The notes below the pieces were generated by a model. It was not told the origin of the DNA. It did not search any database and worked only from the letters and a program-made list of their open reading frames with translations. This document shows positions 53,166 through 64,000 of a stretch of 64,000 nucleotides of DNA, piece by piece. The DNA is from Apostichopus japonicus (taxonomy: Eukaryota > Echinodermata > Holothuroidea > Aspidochirotida > Stichopodidae): NCBI RefSeq assembly GCF_037975245.1, contig NC_092579.1, positions 28,404,166-28,468,165 of the forward strand, written 5' to 3'. A program made the position numbers and the translations under genes. The stretch's first letter is position 1. Every line of letters starts with the position of its first letter.

Positions 53166-53291
53166 ATTATTTCTATGCATTTTTATGTTTTCGTTTGACT
53201 AATTACAAATTATATATATATATATATATATATAAATATATAAAATTTGTAATTAGTCAAACGAAAACATTAAAAAAAGCATAGGAATAAT
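53166..53291. repeat. hairpin with 47-49 bp arms and a TA loop
   Basis: The left arm (53166-53212) and right arm (53243-53291) are nearly perfect complements. Both contain ATGTTTTCGTTTGACTAATT on the appropriate strand, and they end in TACAAATT / AATTTGTA. The loop is a TA microsatellite of about 30 bp. Outside the arms the similarity stops. This is a fold-back element or a microsatellite-seeded inverted duplication. Confidence 0.85.
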
Positions 53292-53636
53292 ATAAGTCGT
53301 AAAAGTAATACCACATCGCAGATAAACATGTTGGCCTCAGCAGAGAATAGTTAGTTAGTAAAGATTGCAAGGTGCATGGCGCCTCTCATGAAGCAATATT
53401 CACCGTTGCGATATTACTGTCTTTCATTACTGGTGGCTTCAATTACTTTCCAATAATGTTTGTGTCTGTGTTTGTCCAGCCATGTCGTAAAATCGTCATG
53501 AATATTCAACAATCTCTCACAATATACGTCTCTCACGTTATGCATCATTATACTGACAGTATCATCGATAATGAGTAAAGCGTCAGTAATGTATAGGCTA
53601 TACTGTTAAACGATTGATATGTACATAATTTGTAAA

Positions 53637-53680
53637 AGAAGAATTATTTCTTTGCTAAACAGAAGAATTATTTCTTTGCT
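53637..53680. repeat. 20-bp tandem duplicate
   Basis: AGAAGAATTATTTCTTTGCT stands at 53637-53656 and again at 53661-53680, separated by AAAC. The two copies are identical. Confidence 0.95.
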
Positions 53681-53727
53681 TTAAAAAGAGTAACACTAAC
53701 CCCACCACCTGGCACCACCCCCGCCAA

Positions 53728-53832
53728 GAAAAAAAAATAATAATAATTATAATAATAATAATCATAGTAATAATAATAATAATACTAATAATACTAATAA
53801 TAATAATAGAAATAATAATAGTAATAGTAAAC
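53728..53832. repeat. (TAA)n tract
   Basis: TAA units with TAG and CTA variants over about 105 bp. Confidence 0.95.
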
Positions 53833-56800
53833 AAACTAATTTTTGAAAATTGATCGTCACTGCATTTTGATCGCCATATTTTCCTATGTCCTCTAACAAA
53901 ATTGACAATAAAATTCATAGACTCTGCCCCCCCCCCCATTCCCCCTTCTTCTCCATGCACAGAATTTGATCGACCCTGCTCACGTATGCACTCATTACAT
54001 CCGATACTAGTCTATGTTGGCTTTTATGTTTTCATTTCTTCACAAACGGACTGTGTAGAATGTAACTGGATCGTTCAAACGTGGAAATTCTAGACCAAAG
54101 ACACTGTTTCTGTAACGGGTACTAATTTCCTGTGCGGGCTGTATAAATGTCTCTAGCATACCACAATGATTGATTTGTAACACGTTTTATTAACAATGAT
54201 GTGGAGACCCAATACATTTTATTTACGTCTTATATTTCCCTTCTTTCATCAATTTGAGTTAATTTGAGTTAATTAGTAGCCAGCACAGGAAACCATAGAT
54301 CACTCTTTGTTGAAATAGGCTATATTATTGAAGGAAGATTCGACTATGACGATGTGGGACCCCTACAGGTCAAATAAAATTCTCGATTATGTTAGTTTAC
54401 TCAATCAAAACACGTTTCATTTTAACATCATATAACACTAGGATTAAGTTAGGCAATGGCTTATCTGACATGTAAATGTACGTTAGGCTATAGCTGCATT
54501 CCGATCTGCACAAAGCATTCAGTAACTTTGTGTAAGAGATTACGTTGAAAACTTCCCTGTCCACCGACATGGTACCTCATGTCAAATTTGCCTTTGATAA
54601 CGTAGATTTGATTTAAGCACTTTCATTTCAGAACGTAAGGAAGCTGAGTGAACAACTGTCATATAATTAGAGGTTAGGCTGTATATTGATGCTGAAATGC
54701 ACGTAATACATTGCATGTATAAGGTTAGGTTATTCTGTAGGAACTAACGAGGTATGAATAAATTAAAAACTAGCACACACGATGTCATTTATTTTCCTCT
54801 GGTTACCTTCTCGATTGAATTAACTTTCAATTTAACTTTACTATAGCTGTTCGATTAAAATCTTGCAAGCAAAGCAGACACAACATATTAACATAAAGGC
54901 TAGGCTATATTCATCACATTCAACTAAGTGTTAGGCGTACACGCTCATTCACGGGATGAATGAACCTCTCTTATAGTAACAGATAAATAATGAGAAATTA
55001 CTTAGTCTGCATCTAGTATAATCTAGTCGGACAATCCAATTAGGTACGTTGAGAAGACTCAAGTTATCGTTAGGGTTTCTATAAGCCTGGCTAGAGGGGG
55101 TTAGAGACAACATCCCCGGAGCCAGGAGTCAATTAGGGGGTCCAGGAATGGATGGATAGGGAAATATGGGATAAAACATGGTGTTTTTTAGTTTCCTAAT
55201 GTACTTAAAGGATATAGATAGGTCCAAACTGGATCTCGATATCTTTGGGTAATATAGGACAAATGGTTTTGCATGACACGTAAGGTTTGGTCTGTTGTTC
55301 TGGTTGAGTAATTAATATTTTTCAACGCAATGGATTTACATTAACATTTAAGCCTGGACTTATACGAACCGACACCATCATCAATTGAACGTTGAAGGAG
55401 TTAAGCAATATTTTTTATAGGTGAACATCTTAAAAACCGGAATAGCTGTAGAAACACTCCTAAGCAATCAACATTTTCTCTCTTCTTTCTGAGACAATTT
55501 ACATATCATGACAAAATAATGGCGCTAAAGTCATCCTTTGATGTTCTTCCTTATGCGAGTGTATTTTGTTTGTAATATTATCTTCATTCCCGGCAGCCAT
55601 ATAATGTAAAAGAAATCACATTTATATATGATTCAAAAGAGTGAACGTCTCGAACGACGGTTCGTTACGAGTGCTCCTTGACATGATGAAACCACGATTA
55701 ACAGATTGGAAATTTTGAGGAGAATGGATAGGGGAGTAAAATTAACCTTTGAAAGGTACTTTGGTAACTTAGCAACAGCCGTCATCAAACCCTGCTTCGA
55801 TTCTCCTATTGACAAGGGATTTGTTTTCCCCGGTAGATTATTTACTTTGCTTATTTAAAGAGACAGAATAGAACCGATGAATTTGTCGAGTAGTTTGAGT
55901 GTCATAGTAATCCGTATTGGCGCTGTATTTCTACAAATAAACCAGGCAGATGTATAGAAAGTAACATTTATCTTCTTCCTTTGAGGTTGGATATTACAAA
56001 TCCGTTTTATAGAAGGAAAGGAAAGGGAAAAAGAAAGGAGAATGAATTTGTTTTCACACCTCTATATTTAACGGGGAACATCGGTCTTTTTTTGTGATGA
56101 CAAGCTATAACAGTACTGATGAGTATCCGTCTCGTTTGTAAGTAGAGAACATGCATTGATCACCTATACGAGGTGCAAGTATAGTCATGTCAAATTCACT
56201 TTTATGAAAAAGGGGGATTGATCTATCGTTTGCACGGATTACGAAGCGATTCCATTCCATCTCCACAAATTTGTCAGTCGCCCACATATGTGTTACGTTG
56301 TCATCAATCACATGCACATTCAAGCGCTTGGAGGGAATGTAATTTCATTACAATACCAGCTAAATGCCCTGGGTATTTGAAATAAACCTTAGAAGATATG
56401 ATCTATACAATGTAGTAAGATGCTGACATGGAAATGTTTGCCAAAATCAATTCAAAATTTTGCTGTACAGACGGTGGTATACTTTGAGGTTGGGATACCG
56501 GTATATAGCTAAAGTACTGACAGGACGCGAGTACGCTATTTAACAGATAAATCCTGACCTCATGCACTTAGTAAACAGACCATTTATAAACGTAGGCTAG
56601 GTTAGGCTCAATAAACCTGCCAAGATAGTGTGGTAGGCTAACTTTCATCATGAACCCCAAATGCGCTCTCTTAAGATTTTAAGTAATTACAAGCTTAAGG
56701 GTATATACTTAATGAAGAAAGTATATTATAAACATAATAAACTGTTGTATGCGCAAGTCTAAATCGTTTCGCTTTGTATACAGTGTTAAATATATACACT

Positions 56801-58216
56801 ACACACCAATGGTCTCTCTCATACCCAACACGCAAACAAGATATTGATAATCATGAACCAAGCTATCCAAAGCTTTGTTTTGTATACATATTCCAGCCTC
56901 GATTGATTAAAACCATTTCCTGCAAGTATATATACGTGAGGAAGCTGCCTTCTCAATAGTTAGCATTTGTCGCAAAAAAAAAAGAAGAGAAAAGACAAAA
57001 AAAAAACATCCATTTAATTTGCTTTCTGCCTCAAGATTTCCACTCTGGCTTTCATTGCGAGCTAACTAATGACTACGATATAAATTGATTAAATTTAATC
57101 ATAAATTTAAATGTCAGTTTGGTCAAACAGGCAAAAAGAAAATATGAAAAAGAATAATAAAGATTGAGAGAGAGGAAGAGAGATAGAGAGAAGTAAAAAA
57201 AAAATATTAAAAAACCGCAAAAAGCCGCACAACACAAAATTTTGCTTATTGAAGCGAAAATATTGAATTTTGGTAATGTTGTTATGGTTACGTTCGTAAT
57301 TAAGAATAGTCATAATTTCGTTAACGTGTATAGCTTAAAAAAAAAAAAACAGCAAAAATTCAATCAGAAAATACATATGATATAAGCGAAAACATAATAA
57401 ACGGGACCGATTTATTTCAGATATACATAACAATATAACAAAATGTGACGACTGATTAAATGATTACCGCTACAATAATGTAAAAAAAAAGAGGGAAAAG
57501 AAATCCAAAAAGGAATTCTTTAGCAAATTTCCAATCGAGCTACAGTCCTTCCTGTCATAACTTTTGTTACTGAAGGCAATCTTCGAGTGTTTCGTTTGTA
57601 ATTCTTGGTCTGACAATAGAACATTAGTACAAACTTTACGTCGTTAACTTATTGCCTTGAGTGTAACCACATCTGTTTTCAAGCTAAGAGAAAGTAAAAG
57701 ATTAATTCAAATTTAAATAAGGAACAACAACTGACAGCCCTGTGTCCTGACAACTTGGGTGACCACTTTCGTGAAATTAGACCATACAGTATGTAATGTA
57801 CAGAATCCATGACATGCATAGACGCTCGAAGACAGTATTGTTATTAGTTCATGATGACGTCATCAGTCATTTGCATACTTATCTAAAGATACTGTGTAGG
57901 TCTTGCCATTATTCATTGAGTCAAACTGGCGATATTATGACAGTTGGTTAGTATTTATAGTTTTCTAGTAACATCAAAAAAAAAATTGTTTTAATGCTGC
58001 AAGTTTGTTCTAGCAAGCGAATCATATTGCAGAAGGTCAGTTAATGTTCGTCATCAGTGCCACAAAGTAAGAAACTGTTGTAATGTGGTCATCGCTAAGT
58101 ACAATAACACCATACAGTAGAACATATCTGATGCATTTAATGTGATGCACACACGGACAGTGGACATGCACGCACATTCACGTGGTTAGTTGTGAACAAA
58201 AGTATGCAGTGAACAG

Positions 58217-58217
<1 letters not shown>
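53833..58217. other. gene-free AT-rich stretch
   Basis: No supported gene. The minus-strand frame at 56105-56323 has protein-like composition, but opens with TTG and matches nothing I recognise. A GA tract stands at about 57,163-57,196. Confidence 0.4.

Positions 58218-58257
<40 letters not shown>
58218..58257. repeat. (TA)n microsatellite
   Basis: Forty bases of uninterrupted TA. Confidence 0.98.
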
Positions 58258-58258
<1 letters not shown>

Positions 58259-59549
58259 CTAAACATAGCATACATCTAAGATTTAATGAGTATGACGTAA
58301 ACAGTTAAAAAGACAATAATGCCTTCAATGAAAATTAATCTTCCAGCCAGTTCTTTGGAACAAGGAAAGGTACAAATGCCTAACGTAATTCAAGAAGATA
58401 TTTGTTTCAAGCTATAGCCATCCACAAGTATGTTACAAACAGTCGTAACCACATTTTACCGATTTCTGAGAATATCTTAACTAATGATAGAAAATCAAAA
58501 TAGAAGACTCCCACGTAGGTTTGGAATCTTAATTAAAGTGACCACATGTCCAATTATCGTGATTATATGACTGTCATTTTGATTATTTTTGAAAATTGAT
58601 ATTGCTAATTTTTGTCTGAGGTACCTATATAGAGAACATTATGGTATAACCCTCCCTTATACGAGGTCCTAACGGACTATGCTTGACCCTTCATAAAATA
58701 TCATTCTATTCTCTTTCTTCTATGGTCGGGTTCCAAACTTTGTTCAACTTGGTCGGCTTCTTCGAAAAAAAGCGGGAAATTTTATTCACACCGATCTACT
58801 TTTACGACATTGATTAAAAATGTAGATCAAACTTACCAGTAACCATTTCTCAACTTGCGATCTGTTAATCATGACCGAACCTTTCTTTTCATCAGTTTAT
58901 GGTTCCACTTTTCTGTCAGATTAGATCATAAGTTTGGAAACGTTTGTTTTATATAAAAAAAAAGTCTCTCTTAAAATTCAGAAATAAATGTGGTAGGGTA
59001 GTACAATTCTAGAGAGAATCTTGTTTTGTTTAACTTCATAATCATACAAGTTGGACAAGCCCGTGGTCGGCCTCTCGTTGAATATTGGTGTACTGTATAC
59101 CGTCAAAATATGCTTTCGTTTTATTGCCTCACTTTTATTTAACGACGAAGCTGTTTAATATTCATGCCGTTCACGGGAGCATGCGAGGGAATTGGTTACT
59201 AATGTAATTAAGATCACAGAAGGGTCTAAAAGTATGGTTTAATTAACTTGCAATGTGTGTACGGTTACCCTTGAATTATGTTAAGGACGCGGTCGTGCAG
59301 AAGTAACATATTTACTGCTCGGCACCTGTAAGTATATTTCTCCTGTTTCGCCTTTTTTGGATGTGTGGAGGAATGTTAAGTATGCAAATCAGCTACATGA
59401 AAGGGAGGGGGGGGGGGAGAGAATGAGAGGATGCATGAGAGAGAGAGAGAGATAGGTCACTGGACTTACTTTTTCAGTTATAATAGCGGCCATGATCACT
59501 GCTCGGGCTTAAAGGAGCTGGGAGGAAATATGGTCAGGTGTTTCTTTTA
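58258..59549. other. gene-free stretch
   Basis: A run of G at about 59,407 and a GA tract at about 59,439-59,454. Nothing else is supported. Confidence 0.5.
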
Positions 59550-59600
59550 GAGGGGGAGAGTGTAGAGGGGAGAGTGTATAGAGGGGAGAGTGTAGAGGGG
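59550..59600 (+). repeat. minisatellite, three units
   Basis: Units of AGAGGGGAGAGTGTA repeat three times with one-base length changes. The open frame crossing it (59538-59903) is an artefact of this array and the TA array downstream. Confidence 0.9.
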
Positions 59601-59821
59601 GTTACTATAACTACTTTACATGCTACGGCGCATGCAATACCTTTCGACACTTCGTGTTGGTCTGTGCGGACGAAGTATCGTGATATAAATCTAAGCTCGT
59701 TTGTCAAGCAAATACAAGAACGCGAAATATATCGTTACCATAGTTCGTTGTATCTATGCCATGTTAGTTGTTTCCAATTACCGTTTGAAGAGCTTTATAT
59801 AAGCTATAGATCTAATGAACT

Positions 59822-59834
59822 ATATAGATATATG

Positions 59835-59865
<31 letters not shown>

Positions 59866-59919
59866 GTATTTATATATATATTTATATACATATATATATA
59901 TAATATATATATATATAAT

Positions 59920-59958
<39 letters not shown>

Positions 59959-59963
59959 CTATA
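59822..59963. repeat. (TA)n microsatellite with ATGTAT and TAATAT breaks
   Basis: About 140 bp of TA-rich simple sequence with GTA, TTTA and AATA interruptions. Confidence 0.95.
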
Positions 59964-61199
59964 TATACACATATGGACTTAACATGAAATAAATCAGCAA
60001 CCTCGTGGGCAAAATAATATTATTGTTTCCCTATATTCATTATCCAAAGGTGTGTATATGAGTTCTATTTGTGCTAATAACGAATCATCAAACGTGCCTC
60101 ATGTCTATGCAAAGTGACATAGGGCAAAAGGATCATTCGGATACAACACCGCCAGTGAAATTAAGCGTTCTTAAAGAAATCATTCCGCTCTGTTTACATA
60201 AGCGGTAGGTCTTACCACTTTGCATTAAGTGCACCTGCCTTATATCGGAACGGCACTCTGTATTAACGACGCAAACATCTGTCAGATCTGACTATCGACT
60301 TGCGTGATTTACTCTTCTTATGTTTTGAGACGACCAATCAGGTTGCGTCGACGCTGGACCGAATACAAGTATGCGCTTTTGATCATGCTATCTCCTAAGC
60401 AAATACCTTGACAAATAAAATTGAGAACGAGAGTCTAACATTTCAGTAATTGTGGAAAAAAAGTTTCGTACTGACAACCTGATATTCTATAAGCAACCAT
60501 TTTATTCTAGTGATTTTAAAATGAAAACTTTTTTACTTTATGATAAGTCAGAGTCATAAACTTTGGAAGAAATTACTGTCACGTGCGCTCGGTGGCGAGA
60601 AAACGAGAATGATTTCTAAGGTATGGTTTGTTTCACATAGTCTTGAAAAACAAATAAACGACATTTTGATGACGGCACGAGCTGGTTAGAACATCTTGGC
60701 TGGAATCTTTTCATAATTTCATGCTGTGGCGTCATGAGGTGGCAATCGTGATGAAAACTTTCTCCCTATGTTATACTTCACAACATGAAATACATTACAA
60801 AAACGTCTTTCTTTTCTGTTTTAAAATTTATTATCGTTTCCGGCATTTGATGTTAGTGACGTTGGGTGGTCATGCTTTCGAGCCGTAATTTAGTTCCAGT
60901 AATGTGTACCAACTAGTATACGGTTTAGTGTTGACATCTAAATAACACTTGAATTCTTCCATAGAGGTAACATGACACAATCCGTGCTAACAACAGGGCT
61001 CTTCTGTCATGGTATGACCGGATATCTTTATGTGACATTCACGCTCGGACATGAGAAGCTGAATTACCGAAAAAAAGAACTTCAAAAAAGGCCTCTTTCG
61101 GCCCCATTTTATAATAATACACCACTACATGTCCAACATCATCTTTATCATACCGTGTAACTGTCCCCATACCCTATTTCACAATTATGTATAAGCCCT
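59964..61199. other. gene-free stretch
   Basis: Nothing supported. The frame 60972-61160 begins with an ATG but has no recognised motif. Confidence 0.45.
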
Positions 61200-61530
61200 C
61201 AGTGTAGCATAACATAACGTAGACCGATCCATAAAAGCGCCATACGGTGACACGTTGAACCATATCGCATACTACGGTCGCTATATATGGGATAATATCT
61301 CATATCCGAATGGCATACAGTACCGCACCTCTCCTATGCCATATGCATACCAATACACCATATTCCATAACATGGCATACGATGATACACCGATGTCGCA
61401 TTGTACTGACAAATCATGTCAATTCATATGACACCGTTATGTAGCCATATTATTACATAATGCGGTATCACGCGATATACCATAATATAAAGTATACCGT
61501 TCCTGTATTTTACACATACCGGTATCCATA
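61200..61530. repeat. cryptic CATA/CCATAT-rich sequence
   Basis: CATAC, CCATAT and ATACC words are over-represented for about 330 bp without strict periodicity, which is typical of a decayed simple array. It overlaps the start of the open frame at 61460-61900, so I do not accept that frame as a gene. Confidence 0.5.
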
Positions 61531-64000
61531 TAAACTTTATCAACACTATACTAATAGATTGCTTCTTAACATCACAGAGGTATCGAAAGGTATTACGATA
61601 AGGGGCAATCGGATCAGAATATTAAGGCATGAATTATTCAACTATACAAATCACATGATTTGGATTAGCTTTGTTCACGTCTATCCTATAATGAAACAAA
61701 GACAACATTACACTTATAGGCTATGCCTTTACGTATCTGTAAGGTTAGACATGTCACGAGGTTGTCGGGATTGTTATGAGAGAGATGGGGGGGGGGATCG
61801 GGGATTAGGGGGGCCAGGCGGGAGGGCGGAGAGGGGGCTTTTATGTAAATATCATATTATTAGAATAATGATGCTAAAGTTCGTCATCACAGAGAAGTAA
61901 TATATTGTAAAGCCTAGATCCCTGGATGCTATTTGGATTTGATAAATCCTGATTACTGATATAATAATAGGAAGAAAATAAAATAAATTTGCATATTCAT
62001 CAGGTGTATAGGACAGGAAGAATCGCCTGATGATTATTATATATTAATGGTTATCACAGATCTTTGAAATCACAGAGATAGTTTGCCATTAACTCCCTGC
62101 AGTAGAAAAGTACATGAAACAATGGCGCATGCATGACAAAGTAGGATCGACCGCGACTAAACATTACCACCTCTTGTTTGGACGATATCTTCTAAAATAG
62201 AATCCTATGTACTATGTTGCTTTTTTAAAGAGGATTCTAGCATGATTTAAAAGATATTAGCTGGTGGCTGAAGTTAATAGCCTAGCAACATTGCCTAAAA
62301 TTGTCTCAATGCTTAGGCGAAAAGCGCATGGTCATAACATTTTGTATCGCGAAGATATGAATTTTGGTCAATTTGGTGATATTTTGTAAAATGCATCTGA
62401 CAAAATACAGAATGGACAATGTCATCTGGGCCGCACTTGAAACTGAAGAAATTAATTGTAAATTCTTTACAAACTTGTCAATTTTGTTTCCACAGTAGAA
62501 AATAATATATCTAAAAAAAAGAAAGCAAGAAGAATAGATACATTTTTATGAATTTCTAAGTACGGAGAATTTCGGCAACTAAGAAAATATTCCAAATGTA
62601 TCAGATTTCAAGAATAAATCAATAAGAAGATTGCAATATCCCAAGTAAAGCTTTTACAGAAAATTTGCCCAGATGATGTCACAGACCACTTATTGTGAGC
62701 CAGCTTCGCTGGAATAAGGAACTTTAGCCAATCCTAAAAGGTTATATTCAATCTACCTTATCTCGAGGTAGTGAAAGGATATTGAGATGGGGGTTTCAAT
62801 TAACAGCACGGAATATTTTTCCTTTCAATATAACTTTCCAATTGTTTACCATAAGACAATCCTTTCAACCGCCGGGATGCCCCATTTTGAATGATGAATT
62901 ATGACTCTTTAAAAGTATGCCACATCTCCAGATGTCATGCAACCCATGTCGTCGGGTCCTCCTACCTCCCTTAGAATTATTAAAATAATATAGCTCATAA
63001 AAAAATTAGAATAGAATGAAATACTAATCGATTTATGTTCGCGATGAACAAACAGCGTTTCACCCCATCCCGCAGTGATTTGGTTTTAAACAATTCTAAT
63101 GTTACTTCTCTTTTAACTTGACTAATATAGGTCACGTTGGATATGTTAATGTATCTCCTGGAAAGATCTCTTCATATTTGAGAAATAGCAAAAGAATATT
63201 TGCCTTTATAGAAGAACATGGTAATATGCCTTACATCAAGACAATCTTTGTTCACGTGTCTGCGGGGATCTTTCAAAAAGAAAAGTATATTTTAGACTTA
63301 ATGTTTTCTCTCAAAGCTTATCAAAGCATTTCTTGTAAGTCACTTGCGGTGATTCGGTTCTCATTCTTGATTGACAGCAAAATCTGGAACAAAAATTTCA
63401 CAAAAAAAAAAAAATCACGGCACGTACGGTGCATGCTATAGCGCTGAAAGGTACGACCAAACAGACAGAATATTTGGACATTGAAAACTGACCCTTTTCT
63501 CCCCTTTCTTTCAATCCCTTTATTCTATCCATTTCTTCTTTTAATTTGTCTAATGGTTTAAATCCTCACCATCGGACATCCCAAAGGAACTGGCATTAGC
63601 AATTAATAAAGACGTGTTGAAGATTTAAGATAAACAAGGCAGTTTGTATTTATAGAACACATATAATATAATTGCTTTGAGTATAGCTTAAAGACCAAAT
63701 ATGGAGGCAATTTTTTTTGTTGAGATTTTCCATTAATTTAGGAGTTTACATACCCATAATCAACATGTGTAAAAAATAATCTTCGAAAACCTACTATAAC
63801 CCATAAAAAACGACCACGAAAATGGACATTTTGGGTAGTCACGTGACATGAACCTCTGGAATGTCTGAAAACAGAGATTGACCCAAAGGAGCCTCTGGTC
63901 ACCGTGTGACGTCAAAGTTTGTATACCGCGAAAATCAAACGCTGATATAGGCACTGTTTGTACACAGATAGCGAACAATTGTACTGTTTTTGACTTCCAA
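61531..64000. other. gene-free stretch to the window end
   Basis: A G-rich run stands at about 61,786-61,835. Nothing else is supported. The frame 63118-63441 is lysine- and serine-rich, ends in an A run and has no recognised domain. Confidence 0.4.

Noticed and set aside
56105-56323. Protein-like minus-strand frame
   Set aside because: It starts with TTG, is of a length expected by chance, and has no family match.
61460-61900. 146-residue frame
   Set aside because: It starts in cryptic CATA-rich sequence and ends through a G run; amino-acid bias follows the DNA repeats.

Overview
The window looks like a stretch of an animal nuclear genome. It is AT-rich and gene-poor, dense in TA microsatellites and in runs of eight or more G or C, and full of transposon relics. 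The only coding signal I could reconstruct is split by GT-AG introns, one with a TACTAAC branch-point motif. The frequent 'taggcctac'-type words, the tRNA-derived SINE and the transposon types suggest a marine invertebrate, perhaps an echinoderm. That is inference from style; no host gene confirms it. Almost all open frames in the window are short, and many lack an ATG, so they are not called as genes.

Region 1-25,860 is intergenic or intronic. It holds a 140-bp fold-back repeat (497-636) with a half copy nearby, two tandem duplications (5,182-5,408 and 6,466-6,914), long TA arrays, a degenerate TACTCG-rich tract (19,130-19,590), and two hAT-like elements, one inside the other (21,345-22,652 and 21,481-22,291).

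Region 25,878-33,437 is the centrepiece: a 7.56-kb DNA transposon bounded by terminal inverted repeats, with clusters of TTGGTTAA-type motifs just inside both ends. On the minus strand it carries a multi-exon gene. The first exon resembles a SAM domain start, the middle exons carry a charged helical region, and the last exon ends in a cysteine- and aromatic-rich C-terminal domain. I recognise the gene as like the uncharacterised proteins often annotated 'sterile alpha motif domain-containing protein 3-like'. No classical DDE transposase is visible. The copy is dead: two in-frame stops and at least three frame breaks. Its last exon was duplicated in tandem, and a 336-bp hAT-like MITE then inserted into the outer duplicate with a perfect 8-bp target duplication. 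The order of events can be read directly.

Region 33,441-64,000 is again gene-poor. It holds a TA/GGC composite satellite (35,234-35,672), a retroelement 3' tail (36,350-36,606), a G-rich quadruplex candidate (38,071-38,141), a TA-flanked inverted-repeat element (38,601-39,076), a possible TATA promoter with a first coding exon (42,933-43,055), a 460-bp trinucleotide tract, a tRNA-derived SINE (46,281-46,530), a long-armed hairpin (53,166-53,291), and several microsatellites and minisatellites. No rRNA gene, functional tRNA gene, CRISPR array or complete host gene was found.
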